This document shows, piece after piece, positions 1-7,924 of a DNA stretch of 27,773 nt (position 1 is its first letter; the number at the start of each line of letters is the position of its first letter). Below the pieces are notes generated by a model that searched no databases, had not been told where the DNA came from, and saw only the letters and a list, made by a program, of their open reading frames with translations. The DNA is from JAVBNU01 sp031551265 (lineage in GTDB: Bacteria; Cyanobacteriota; Vampirovibrionia; Gastranaerophilales; Gastranaerophilaceae), in NCBI GenBank assembly GCA_031551265.1, contig JAVBNU010000027.1, positions 1-27,773 on the forward strand, given 5' to 3'. The position numbers were made by a program, and so were the translations under genes.

Positions 1-471
1 GAAATCGCACAAAAAATCAGAAACACGTTTGAGAATGTGACAATCACAAGCGATTTTATTGCAGGATTCCCGGGCGAGACAGAAGAACAGTTTTTGGACA
101 CATTATCAGCAATTGATGAACTAGAACTTGATTATTCAAACACAGCTGAATATTCACCCCGAAACCTCACTGTCGCAGCGCGCTGGACAGAAAAATTCGT
201 TGATGAAGAGATTAAAAAAGAACGTCTTGCAATATTGAATGACAAAAACCGCGAAGCGTGTCTTAAATCTAACAAGAAGTGTAAAGGAAAAGTCTTTGAA
301 ATCCTTGTTGAAAGCAGCGAAGAAAAAAACGGCAAAAATATTTTAACAGGTCGGGCGAGAAATAATAAAATTGTACATTTTGAAGGCAGTGAAAAATCAG
401 TCGCAAAATTCGTAAATGTAAAGATTACAGACGTAAAAACCTGGTATCTGAGTGGCAAGATTGTAAATTAA
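1..471 (+). CDS. mtaB: tRNA (N6-threonylcarbamoyladenosine-37) methylthiotransferase MtaB, C-terminal part (5' end outside window)
   Basis: The reading frame is open from base 1, so this is the last 156 residues of a longer gene. The visible part starts in the radical-SAM barrel with the GFPGETEEQF motif typical of MiaB/MtaB methylthiotransferases. It ends in a TRAM-like beta domain of about 60 residues (GKVFEILVES to LSGKIVN), which binds RNA in this family. MtaB converts t6A37 to ms2t6A37 in ANN-decoding tRNAs using two Fe-S clusters; the cluster-binding cysteines lie upstream of the window. The general MiaB/RimO family is clear. MtaB rather than MiaB is my preference from the divergent TRAM region and is less certain. 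Confidence 0.8.
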   Translation, partial: EIAQKIRNTFENVTITSDFIAGFPGETEEQFLDTLSAIDELELDYSNTAEYSPRNLTVAARWTEKFVDEEIKKERLAILNDKNREACLKSNKKCKGKVFEILVESSEEKNGKNILTGRARNNKIVHFEGSEKSVAKFVNVKITDVKTWYLSGKIVN

Positions 472-573
472 TTTTACAAACGGTAATATTAAGCGCATAA
501 AGCTTGTATGCACGTTGATTAGATAATATTATTAAGATGAAAATCTAAATTAAGTATAAGTTTTTGCTATTAT

Positions 574-602
574 TTGTTTAATTTACAGATTTTTGATAGA
601 AT
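574..602 (+). promoter_or_regulatory. Candidate sigma-70 type promoter for the coiled-coil gene
   Basis: A -35-like TTGTTT (574-579) and a -10-like TAGAAT (597-602) are separated by 17 bases. They lie 26 bases upstream of the ATG at 628, in a very AT-rich gap after mtaB. This is consensus matching by eye. Confidence 0.45.
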
Positions 603-627
603 AGGGAAACAGTTGTAGAGAAAAGAT

Positions 628-3159
628 ATGTTGAACGACGATAAAAATATGGATAATCAAAAGTTTGAAGACGCTAATGACATTGAGATGGATTTAGAAG
701 AAATGCATTTGGCTCAGCAGCAATATGAGTCTACAGTCGAACAAGAGACTGAAGATGAAGAAGAACAAAAGCTGAAAGAAAAGAAAGCCGCTCCTCTAAA
801 TACTGCTCCCGATGAGTTGGTGTTGAATGATGAGAGTGATGATTTTGAAGAAGCCTTAGTAATCGACGATATTGATATCGTTATTGATGAAGATATTATT
901 ATTGGCGAAGATACAGACAGTGCACCAACAGCTAAGCCGATTCCTGCAGCACAAGTTGAAGCAGAGACTTCAGAGACAAATGCAGATTTAGGGGTGGATA
1001 TAGATTTTACAGATGATGTGTTCAACAATCCTGACTATACAAAAGCTGTTTCAACAGATGAATTGGACGTAATCGATGAAATTATCGGCGACAGCTCAGA
1101 GAACCTAAATTTAGTATTAAATTTAAATATCATTGACGACGATACGGCTGATACAGAGCGTCCACAACTCAGACTGGGTGTTGATGAATCAGAAAAAAGC
1201 ATTCCTGTAAATAATGACGCGTTTGAGGCCTTTGCAACGACAGGCGAACTCTCAGATAACCTGGCAGGCAATTTAGATATTAAACCTGCACCACCTGCAA
1301 AAAAAGAAGAGCCACCGAAAAAAATGAAACCTAAAGCGCCGCCAAAACCACCTGTTAAACCTGTTTCACCTGTAGCTAAAGCTGCCGTGCCTCCTGTTAA
1401 ACCGGCACCACCTGTGGCAAAGCCTGTAGAACCGGCTAAATCTGAAGTAAAACCTGTGGTGGAGACGAAAGACGAAGAGATTGTTGACAGCAAAACTTTT
1501 TTTGACAATATTGATGCAGCTAAAAAGCCTACCTCCTTCGAAAACAACTCACTATACGCACAAACTGCAAAAGAAATGGAAGAAGCGGCTAATAAAAGTA
1601 AGTTAGAGGCCGAGGCAGAAGCTGAATTAGAGGCATTCGTGGAAGAACAGCCTGCTGACGAAGAAGTAACGCCTATCATTGATGAAAAACCTGAAGTTAT
1701 AACACAGGCTGATGAAAATTTAGATAGCTGGCAAAATGAACTTAAAGAAGATTCATCATCACAAATCACTGAGTTTGAAGAGCAGTTAATTGATTTAACG
1801 CTCAATTCGAACACTACATTAGCGCAAGAAATGTACAAGTTGACCGAGCAAATTGATACAATAAAATCGACACTTGATAAGCAAGCCGTGGCAGGAGTGA
1901 GCGATGGAAACACCAGTTCAATATCTTTACAGCTTGAAGCGTTCAAAGAACAGCTTACGTTGCAATTAGTGCAGTTATTTGAGGGGATTTCCTTTAATGA
2001 GGAGTTGTACGAATTAAATAGTTTTATCGGCGATAATTTCAACAAACTCAAGGAAGAAGTTGAATTGACCAACAAGCAAACATCTGAGTTGCGTGCTGCG
2101 TTAGATGACAGCTTTAAGCGTTTGAGCATTAGCGTAGGTGATATGCCCGCAAATGTTTCGAGTTCGGACACCGATGAAAAATTTGATGTTCTCAAAGATA
2201 TTTCAGAAAAATTATATTTACTTGAAGAAATTGCGCTTTCACTCAAAAGCTGTGACGACAAAGACAGTTTTGCTACGTCAGTAAACAAAGTTCAGGAAAA
2301 ACTTGAGGAAACAATCGCTAAAATACCTGAAATGATTCAAGGCACAAGCGCTGAGGGTAAAGATGAAAATTACTCATACGGCTTGGTTGATGTTGAGTCC
2401 GATTTGGCAAAAATGCGTGTTGTCATCAACGAAATGAGCAACACAGTAAAAAGTTTCAACAAAGTTATGGATGAATCGCCAAGCAGCGCGCAGATTGACT
2501 GCCTGTACGACGATATTTCCAGTATTTCTAAGCGTACTAACAAATTGATTCTGACTTCAGACGATGCGCACAAGACGTTGAAGCATTATTTAGAAGAATT
2601 TGAGCTGGTTATTAAACAGGTTGATGAAAAAACAGGGAACTTGAACTCGTACCCTCAACAGGTTCAGGGCATTCATACAAAATTGGATAATTTAACGCGC
2701 TTATTGCTATCTACAACGAAGTCCGACAAAGCGCTAAATGACGCATTATTATATTTGGCACAATGGATTGATAGTGCGACAGCTTCGTTCGATACATTGA
2801 AAAAAGATGCTCAAGTAGTTAAAAATGTAACAATCGAAAAAATTGATGGTCTTGAAGACAAAATCAAAACGATGGAAAAGGCTTTTGACAGCAAATTTGA
2901 TGCCGTTGAAAAAAGCGTTAATACTAAATTTGAATTAATAGAAAAGAAAATTGACAACAAATTTGAAATTATAGAAGAAAAACTCGACAATGTCTTGAAA
3001 TTTAAATCTACTATTGAGACAATTATGTCTCAGGTCACAACGACTCATGAAAGTTTGAAAAAGACATTTGATATTAATGAAAAGCTTGATGTTTTAGAGC
3101 ATAAAATGACAAGATTCGAGAAAAATATTAATAAAATAGCGTCTTACATTGAAGAATAG
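628..3159 (+). CDS. Large acidic, proline-rich, coiled-coil protein of unknown function
   Basis: This 843-residue protein matches no family I recognise. Residues 1-218 are very rich in Asp/Glu with patches of Ile/Val. Residues about 220-272 form a Lys/Pro/Ala linker (PAPPAKKEEPPKK and similar). The remainder is predicted mostly helical with many heptad-like stretches. Near the C-terminus are three tandem 11-residue units (755-765, 766-776, 777-787) of the form xKFxxIEKKxD, a hendecad coiled-coil pattern. There is no signal peptide or membrane segment, so it should be cytoplasmic. yraN starts 3 bases after its stop, implying one transcript. The layout (acidic domain, Pro linker, long coiled coil) suggests a scaffold or filament-like protein, which is inference. 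The ATG at 628 follows a weak purine-rich site. Confidence 0.85.
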   Translation: MLNDDKNMDNQKFEDANDIEMDLEEMHLAQQQYESTVEQETEDEEEQKLKEKKAAPLNTAPDELVLNDESDDFEEALVIDDIDIVIDEDIIIGEDTDSAPTAKPIPAAQVEAETSETNADLGVDIDFTDDVFNNPDYTKAVSTDELDVIDEIIGDSSENLNLVLNLNIIDDDTADTERPQLRLGVDESEKSIPVNNDAFEAFATTGELSDNLAGNLDIKPAPPAKKEEPPKKMKPKAPPKPPVKPVSPVAKAAVPPVKPAPPVAKPVEPAKSEVKPVVETKDEEIVDSKTFFDNIDAAKKPTSFENNSLYAQTAKEMEEAANKSKLEAEAEAELEAFVEEQPADEEVTPIIDEKPEVITQADENLDSWQNELKEDSSSQITEFEEQLIDLTLNSNTTLAQEMYKLTEQIDTIKSTLDKQAVAGVSDGNTSSISLQLEAFKEQLTLQLVQLFEGISFNEELYELNSFIGDNFNKLKEEVELTNKQTSELRAALDDSFKRLSISVGDMPANVSSSDTDEKFDVLKDISEKLYLLEEIALSLKSCDDKDSFATSVNKVQEKLEETIAKIPEMIQGTSAEGKDENYSYGLVDVESDLAKMRVVINEMSNTVKSFNKVMDESPSSAQIDCLYDDISSISKRTNKLILTSDDAHKTLKHYLEEFELVIKQVDEKTGNLNSYPQQVQGIHTKLDNLTRLLLSTTKSDKALNDALLYLAQWIDSATASFDTLKKDAQVVKNVTIEKIDGLEDKIKTMEKAFDSKFDAVEKSVNTKFELIEKKIDNKFEIIEEKLDNVLKFKSTIETIMSQVTTTHESLKKTFDINEKLDVLEHKMTRFEKNINKIASYIEE

Positions 3160-3162
3160 TAA

Positions 3163-3534
3163 ATGGATTTAATCAAGCAAAAAAACAGACTCAAGGGTAA
3201 TATTGGCGAAGATTTTGCTGCTGAATATTTGAGAAACATTGGCTGGACAATACTTGAGCGTAATTGGCATTACTCAAGACACGCTGAGATTGATATTATA
3301 GCCAAAGATGGCGACACAATTGTTTTTGTAGAGGTAAAAACTCGCAGCAGTCTCGCCGCAGGGCATCCATTTGAGGCAATAGATATGAGTAAGCTCAAAA
3401 AGATTCAGATGGCAGCACTAAGTTATATAAATGAAATTATACATGAGTCTAAAACTGATTTTCGAATTGACATAGTAGCTGTGGTTGGTACAAAATCACC
3501 TAAAATCGAACTACTATCAAATGTTAGTTTCTGA
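3163..3534 (+). CDS. yraN: YraN/UPF0102 family endonuclease-like protein
   Basis: This 123-residue protein has the usual length for UPF0102. It carries the hallmark stretch RHAEIDIIAKDGDTIVFVEVK at about residues 40-60, in which the spaced Asp, Glu and Lys resemble a PD-(D/E)xK nuclease core (EIDII ... FVEVKTR). The N-terminal GNIGEDFAAEYLRNIGW also fits. Biochemical roles for the family are poorly settled; it is generally annotated as a Holliday-junction-resolvase-like endonuclease. The ATG follows the preceding stop by 3 bases (TAG-TAA-ATG), so translation is probably coupled to the coiled-coil gene. Confidence 0.9.
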   Translation: MDLIKQKNRLKGNIGEDFAAEYLRNIGWTILERNWHYSRHAEIDIIAKDGDTIVFVEVKTRSSLAAGHPFEAIDMSKLKKIQMAALSYINEIIHESKTDFRIDIVAVVGTKSPKIELLSNVSF

Positions 3535-3557
3535 ATGTTACAAATTCACCAAAAAAC

Positions 3558-3586
3558 TTGTCTTAGAAGAGCTCAGATACTATAAT
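3558..3586 (+). promoter_or_regulatory. Strong sigma-70 type promoter upstream of ftsB-like gene
   Basis: A perfect -10 TATAAT (3581-3586) is preceded at 17 bases by TTGTCT (3558-3563). The expected transcription start near 3593 leaves a leader of about 22 bases before the ATG at 3615. It would leave almost no leader before the upstream in-frame ATG at 3600, which supports the later start. Confidence 0.6.
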
Positions 3587-3614
3587 GTTAAGATAACTAA
3601 TGGGGAGACAATTT

Positions 3615-3977
3615 ATGACAGCATCATTACAAGACAAAGCGAACTCTAAAAATCAAAAAACTAAATCAAAAATCAGAATTTATTATTCATTTTTGACAGT
3701 AACATTGCTACTTTGTATTGTATATTTTAGCTACAGCGCGTTTTTAAATATCTCAAAATGCATTAATATGCCTAATAAAACACATAAAATGAGAGAGCTT
3801 AACCGTGCAGCAATCGCTCAAAACAAAAAGCTAAAAGATGAAATAGCGAATTTTGAATCATTACAGTCACTTGAGGCTATAGCGCGTAACAACCTGAAAA
3901 TGGCCGGCGAAGATGAAATTCTGGTTATTGTTAACGACAATAAACCTCAGCCACCGGCTAAACCTTCTACTAACTAA
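3615..3977 (+). CDS. FtsB/DivIC-type septum formation initiator protein
   Basis: This 120-residue protein has a Lys-rich cytoplasmic start, one transmembrane segment (about residues 22-44), then a coiled coil (MRELNRAAIAQNKKLKDEIANFESLQSLEAIARNNL in several heptads) and a short Pro-rich tail. This matches the FtsB/DivIC divisome layout: a bitopic protein whose extracytoplasmic coiled coil pairs with FtsL and FtsQ. The LxxIARNNLKM motif after the coiled coil is characteristic of the family. I choose the ATG at 3615 because GGGGAGA (3602-3608) sits 6 bases upstream of it and the promoter leaves almost no leader before the ATG at 3600. Its last 8 bases overlap the end of the convergent metY. Confidence 0.8.
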   Translation: MTASLQDKANSKNQKTKSKIRIYYSFLTVTLLLCIVYFSYSAFLNISKCINMPNKTHKMRELNRAAIAQNKKLKDEIANFESLQSLEAIARNNLKMAGEDEILVIVNDNKPQPPAKPSTN

Positions 3978-5232
3978 GCGCTTGTTCTAAATCATTGATT
4001 ATATCAGCAGGATCTTCCAAACCTACTGATAATCTTATGAAGTTTTTGCTAATACCACAAGCTTTGAGTTCTTCATCGTTCATTTGCCTGTGCGTTGTTA
4101 AACAAGGATATGTTATGATTGAACGCGCATCACCAATATTGGTCGCGTGAATAAATAATTTAACTTTCTCAATCAGCTTAATCCCCATTTCGGCACCGTT
4201 TTTAAGCCCAAAAGTAACAAGCGAAGAAGCGCCTTTTGGTAAATATTTTTTCGCTAATTCATAATCAGGGCTGGTTTGTGAAAGTGGATAATTAACCCAC
4301 TCAACAGCAGGATGTTGCTGCAAAAATTCAACAACCTTGGCCGCTGAATCAGAGTGTCGTTGCATTCTCAGGTGCAGTGTTTCCAAGCCGACTATTATGG
4401 TAGAGGCATTATTAGCACTCAAGCAGCAGCCAATATCTCTCATCAAATTGGTGCGTGCACGCACGATATACGCAGCGTTACCGAAGGTCTCAGCGTAAAC
4501 TAAGCCGTGATAGCTATTGTCAGGCTCCGTAAACTGGCTAAATTTGCCACTTTTGATCCAGTCGAAGTTACCACTATCTACAATTGCACCACCTAAAACA
4601 TTGCCATGGCCGGAAATATACTTGGTCAACGAATGCACTACAATATCAGCTCCATGTTTAAACGGGTTGAACAAATAAGGCGTCGAAACAGTATTATCGA
4701 CAATCAGAGGTATATTGTGTTTATGCGCTATTTCAGCAATACGTTCAATATCAGGAATATCGAGCTTTGGGTTCCCAACCATTTCAACAAAAACGGCTTT
4801 TGTTTTATCAGTAATCGCAGTCTCAATAGCGCTCATATTATGGCAATCCACAAATTTAAAATTGATGCCAAGATTTCTGAGTGTCGAGTTAAAAAGATTA
4901 TAAGTACCGCCATAAAGAGTGCTGGACGCAACAATTTCGTCACCGGCACCGGCAAGATTCAAAATTGAAAGAGTCGTCGCCGACTGTCCTGAAGTGACAC
5001 ACAACGCGCCGACACCACCTTCTAAGGCAGCCAGTCTTTCCTCTAAAACCTGAACCGTAGGATTTGTAATACGAGAATAAATATCGCCCGGGCATTTTAA
5101 ATCAAATAAATCAGCAGCATATTGCACAGTATCAAAACTAAAAGCACTGGTTTGATAAATCGGGACCGTGATACAATTTCTGTTCTCAGAAGGCTTATGC
5201 GCGCCTTGTACTAATATGCTGTCAAATTCCAT
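3970..5232 (-). CDS. metY: O-acetylhomoserine sulfhydrylase (Cys/Met metabolism PLP enzyme)
   Basis: This 420-residue fold-type I PLP enzyme makes homocysteine from O-acetylhomoserine and sulfide. Seen directly: VPIYQTSAFSF near residue 23, YSRITNPTVQVLEERLAALEGG (52-73), TSGQSA (80-85), VDN (178-180) and the PLP-lysine motif HSLTKYISGHG with K204. The 420-residue length and the YSRITNPT sequence fit MetY better than the roughly 390-residue MetB/MetC or MetZ. A SAM riboswitch is not seen; the gene is last in a minus-strand run behind rpsF-ssb-rpsR. GAGG lies 7-10 bases before the ATG and the previous stop is 2 bases upstream. Its 3' end overlaps the ftsB-like gene by 8 bases. Confidence 0.9.
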   Translation of the reverse strand: MEFDSILVQGAHKPSENRNCITVPIYQTSAFSFDTVQYAADLFDLKCPGDIYSRITNPTVQVLEERLAALEGGVGALCVTSGQSATTLSILNLAGAGDEIVASSTLYGGTYNLFNSTLRNLGINFKFVDCHNMSAIETAITDKTKAVFVEMVGNPKLDIPDIERIAEIAHKHNIPLIVDNTVSTPYLFNPFKHGADIVVHSLTKYISGHGNVLGGAIVDSGNFDWIKSGKFSQFTEPDNSYHGLVYAETFGNAAYIVRARTNLMRDIGCCLSANNASTIIVGLETLHLRMQRHSDSAAKVVEFLQQHPAVEWVNYPLSQTSPDYELAKKYLPKGASSLVTFGLKNGAEMGIKLIEKVKLFIHATNIGDARSIITYPCLTTHRQMNDEELKACGISKNFIRLSVGLEDPADIINDLEQALS

Positions 5233-5234
5233 GA

Positions 5235-5657
5235 TTAACCTCTTCCTATGTTGTATTTAATTACATTGCTCACCCACGGAATATAGGAGTATCTGTTCAA
5301 TAAAACTCCTACACACAGATAGAGCGCCAGTAATATTATAATTATATATAGTAAAGACAAATTGCCAATTATCGGGACAATAAAAATAAAGGATATAATA
5401 CCAACAATATTTTTAATAAACGGGATTCTCGCCAAAATACTAAACAAAAAATCGAGTATATAGACACCAACACTGAATAAAACGCTAATAAAAATGGACT
5501 GATAGATATGGTATTTTAGAAATGGTCTCAAATTCAATTTCATAAAATGGCCAATCAAAAACCAGACAAAACCCACAATTCCTGCAGTACAGTACGACAA
5601 TACAGCTATTATTTTTTCTATCGGGAGCGGTTTTTGATAATTATTACTATTTTGCAC
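5235..5657 (-). CDS. Small polytopic membrane protein, possibly Tic20-like
   Basis: This 140-residue integral membrane protein has about four hydrophobic segments (near 15-37, 50-76, 83-101, 103-120), a cytosolic-looking Lys/Pro N-terminus and a basic C-terminus. The order of elements (a basic RPFLKYHIYQS stretch before the second helix and an aromatic/Pro YIPWVS near the end) reminds me of cyanobacterial Tic20/Ycf60 proteins, whose helix starts with a similar RFNAMQA-type motif. That resemblance is by eye and weak; a DUF4870-like protein is an alternative. The start is GTG at 5657, preceded by GGAG with 7 bases between. It sits between the TPR gene and metY and is probably co-transcribed with both. 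Confidence 0.75.
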   Translation of the reverse strand: MQNSNNYQKPLPIEKIIAVLSYCTAGIVGFVWFLIGHFMKLNLRPFLKYHIYQSIFISVLFSVGVYILDFLFSILARIPFIKNIVGIISFIFIVPIIGNLSLLYIIIILLALYLCVGVLLNRYSYIPWVSNVIKYNIGRG

Positions 5658-5671
5658 TACTCTTCTCCATA

Positions 5672-6718
5672 TTAACTATTAAATTTTTGTTTAAAATAAT
5701 TTTCCAGAATTTCCACGTATATTAACTTAAATTCATTATTGTCATCGTCTTTTGCAATTGCCACACGATAATTAGCAACTGCTTCTTCAATATTATGCTT
5801 CATAAAATAAGCATTGCCAAGCAGGGAATAGATGATTGCAGCATTTGAATCAATGGATAAAGCTTCCTTATATAATTTTATTGCGTCATCATATTTTTTT
5901 TCATTTAATAACAAATTAGCCGTGAGAATATATATTTCAATAGCCTCTGGCTCAAGTTTTCTTGCCTCGCTATAAACCTGCAAGGCTTCGTCAATTTTAC
6001 CCTCATCCGAAAGTGAAAGGGCATGACAAATATGCGTTTTGTAGTTATTTGGCTCAATTTGATAAATTTTACGATACAACTCGTTTGCTTTTGAAAAATC
6101 TTTTAGCTCAGAGTACACACTCGCTAAGCACATTAAAATTTGATAGTTCTCACTATCAATCTCAATCGCTTTTTCCAAAAATTTCAATGCAGCTTTATGG
6201 CGTCGGGTAGTAATTAATATTCTGCTGACATTCAAGTAATTTTCGGAAGATTGTTCAATACCTACAGCCTTTTCGTAATACTCAAGCGCCTTATCATACT
6301 CGCCCTTGTCCTGATATAGTAATCCAATTGCATTCAAGACCTCAAACGATTCGGGTTGAAGCTTATGTGCAACTTGATAATTGGCTAAAGCACTGTTAAA
6401 ATCCTGCATTTCTGCATACGCGTTAGCCATATTGAAATACAGAGCAAAATTCTTAGTTTCAATAACAGCTGCCCTTTTGTATAAATCCAAAGCTTTATTA
6501 TATTCTCTTTGATAAAAATAAATACTACCGGAGTTCAACAATGCCTGGAAGTTAGAATTATCGACAGCCAACAATCGTGCATAAATTTCTAAAGCTTTGT
6601 CATATTTTTCTTCAATCAAATAGACACTGCCAAGTGCAATATAATTTGCCTCATCAGCAGGGTCTAATTTAATTTTTGCTTCGTAATTTTCGATTAATTT
6701 CTCGTTATAATTCACCAT
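5672..6718 (-). CDS. Tetratricopeptide repeat (TPR) protein
   Basis: This 348-residue protein is made almost entirely of 34-residue TPR units, about nine in a row. Each shows the A-x-x-x-Y/L-G/N ... A-x-x-x-Y ... P pattern (for example YIALGSVYLIEEKYDKALEI and ALYFNMANAYAEMQDFNSAL). There is no signal peptide, so it is probably a cytoplasmic scaffold for protein-protein contacts. The partner cannot be read from the sequence. The frame opens at a TTG (6719-6721) directly before an ATG (6716-6718); I use the ATG. It starts 24 bases after the rpsR stop and is followed by the membrane protein gene with 14 bases between, so it belongs to the rpsF operon run. Confidence 0.9.
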   Translation of the reverse strand: MVNYNEKLIENYEAKIKLDPADEANYIALGSVYLIEEKYDKALEIYARLLAVDNSNFQALLNSGSIYFYQREYNKALDLYKRAAVIETKNFALYFNMANAYAEMQDFNSALANYQVAHKLQPESFEVLNAIGLLYQDKGEYDKALEYYEKAVGIEQSSENYLNVSRILITTRRHKAALKFLEKAIEIDSENYQILMCLASVYSELKDFSKANELYRKIYQIEPNNYKTHICHALSLSDEGKIDEALQVYSEARKLEPEAIEIYILTANLLLNEKKYDDAIKLYKEALSIDSNAAIIYSLLGNAYFMKHNIEEAVANYRVAIAKDDDNNEFKLIYVEILENYFKQKFNS

Positions 6719-6742
6719 CAATATACTTCAAATTAGTAACGT

Positions 6743-6976
6743 TTAGTTTTCATATACATATGAAAGTAAAGACGCTTCTCTAGCAAGTCTTATAGCTCTT
6801 GCTAAAGCTCTTTGATGTGACGCACAAGTACCTGTAATACGTCTTGGTAGAATTTTACCTGCTTCAGTCAGATATCTTCTTAGTTTTTGAGTATCTTTAT
6901 AATCAATTAACTCTAATTTATCTGCACAAAAACTGCAATTTTTTCTTTTCTTTTTGTCTAGTTGTTCTCTTGCCAT
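6743..6976 (-). CDS. rpsR: 30S ribosomal protein S18
   Basis: This 77-residue basic protein has the S18 signature: DYKDTQKLRRYLTEAGKILPRRITG followed by CASHQRALARAIRLAREASLL. The N-terminal CSFCADK retains two Cys as in zinc-binding forms of S18. S18 pairs with S6 on the small subunit platform. It is third in the conserved rpsF-ssb-rpsR order. AAGGA lies 8 bases before the ATG. Confidence 0.98.
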   Translation of the reverse strand: MAREQLDKKKRKNCSFCADKLELIDYKDTQKLRRYLTEAGKILPRRITGTCASHQRALARAIRLAREASLLSYVYEN

Positions 6977-7019
6977 TGTTTTATCCTTATATTTTATTAG
7001 CTTCTAATATTATTACATA

Positions 7020-7421
7020 CTAAAACGGAATTTCGTCATCACCAATGAGTTCGTCAGCGAACTCTTCGGTAGCGAATTCCACTAGTTTTGAGTTATCTGT
7101 CGCGGGAGCAGATTGAGAAATCGGAGCACCTGTGATTTTTTCAATCGATGAAACATCAATTTCCATAACTTTACGCTCAGCGCCATTTTCAAGCTTGATA
7201 GTAGTCAGCTGCAAACGACCTTCAACCACCACCATATCGCCTTTGCTTACTTCGTTAGCAACAGCTTCTGACATATTCCCACGCACAAAAGCATGCACTA
7301 ACAGTTCGTCTTTATCAGATATATTTATCGTAAAATCAGTAACAGGGATATTATTACTGGTGAATCTTTTTTCAGGTGAGCGGTATACTATACCTGATAC
7401 GGTAACTCTTGCTAAAGTCAT
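7020..7421 (-). CDS. ssb: Single-stranded DNA-binding protein
   Basis: This 133-residue OB-fold protein begins LARVTVSGIVYRSPEKRFTSNNIPVTDFTINI and contains GDMVVVEGRLQ, both SSB landmarks. It ends in the acidic tip DDEIPF (residues 128-133), which recruits replication and repair partners. It is shorter than the usual 150-180 residues because the flexible linker before the tip is reduced. It coats single-stranded DNA in replication, recombination and repair. The S6 stop codon lies inside its Shine-Dalgarno sequence AAGGAG (7428-7433), so the two are tightly coupled. Confidence 0.97.
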   Translation of the reverse strand: MTLARVTVSGIVYRSPEKRFTSNNIPVTDFTINISDKDELLVHAFVRGNMSEAVANEVSKGDMVVVEGRLQLTTIKLENGAERKVMEIDVSSIEKITGAPISQSAPATDNSKLVEFATEEFADELIGDDEIPF

Positions 7422-7431
7422 TTTATTCTCC

Positions 7432-7728
7432 TTAAGCAGTAACTCTGTCTGATTTCAACAACATATATCTCAATATATTTTCATTAAGTTTTAGTTGTCT
7501 TTTCAACTCAACCACTTTATCCTCATTGAGTTCAATTTTTTGAACAACGAAAAAGCCGTCTCTGAATTTTTGTATTTCATAAGACAATTTTTTTCTGCCG
7601 ATTTTGTCAGTATTAAGGACTTTACCACCATATGTAGTAATCTGTTCTTCAAATTTATCAATAATTTTGGCTACTTCATCAGTATCCATATTAGGTTTTA
7701 TGACCGTTAGTAATTCGTATTCTTTCAA
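7432..7728 (-). CDS. rpsF: 30S ribosomal protein S6
   Basis: This 98-residue protein starts KEYELLTVIKPNMDTDEVAKIIDKFEE and contains GRKKLSYEIQKFRDGFFVV, both diagnostic of S6. It binds 16S rRNA on the platform together with S18. It is the first gene of the rpsF-ssb-rpsR operon. The start is a TTG at 7726-7728 with a good AAGGAG (7735-7740) 6 bases upstream; no in-frame ATG or GTG fits better. The rare start codon may keep S6 output low relative to ssb. Confidence 0.97.
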   Translation of the reverse strand: MKEYELLTVIKPNMDTDEVAKIIDKFEEQITTYGGKVLNTDKIGRKKLSYEIQKFRDGFFVVQKIELNEDKVVELKRQLKLNENILRYMLLKSDRVTA

Positions 7729-7749
7729 GATATTCTCCTTTTATTAGCT

Positions 7750-7778
7750 ATGTTCTTAACACAAAACTAACATGAACA
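7750..7778 (-). promoter_or_regulatory. Inverted repeats in the rpsF leader, possible S6:S18 autoregulatory site
   Basis: Just upstream of the rpsF ribosome-binding site, TGTTC (7751-7755) pairs with GAACA (7774-7778). Alternatively ATGTT (7750-7754) pairs with AACAT (7769-7773). In many bacteria the rpsF leader folds into a structure bound by the S6:S18 complex that represses the operon. The position fits, but I could not confirm the conserved bulge motif. Confidence 0.3.
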
Positions 7779-7924
7779 AAAAATTATTACAATTTGTTTT
7801 TCGAGAATATTACTAATGTTTACGGAGGGAATGTAACAAATTGTTAAAATAGTATATAGTTTTTGACAATTAATATATACTCGTTGTTTTTAAATATATA
7901 TGGAGTAAATACCAAGGAGATAAC

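Noticed and set aside
481..530. Hairpin-like GCATA...TATGC after mtaB as a terminator
   Set aside because: The stem is only 5 bp and no T-run follows it.
1035..2288. A 417-codon open frame on the minus strand inside the coiled-coil gene
   Set aside because: It is antisense to a longer plus-strand frame whose Glu/Lys/Asp-rich composition forces a Ser/Phe/Leu-rich reverse frame. It has no ribosome-binding site and no recognisable domain.
3600..3977. Longer form of the ftsB-like protein starting at the ATG at 3600
   Set aside because: The strong promoter would place the transcript start about 7 bases before it, while a good ribosome-binding site sits before the ATG at 3615.
4606..4968. A 120-codon plus-strand frame inside metY
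   Set aside because: It is antisense to a clearly identified enzyme and has no family features.
7863..7896. Perfect TTGACA upstream of the solenoid gene as a -35 element
   Set aside because: No -10-like box lies at 16-18 bases. TATACT is only 7 bases away and TAAATA 22 bases away, so I do not call a promoter there.
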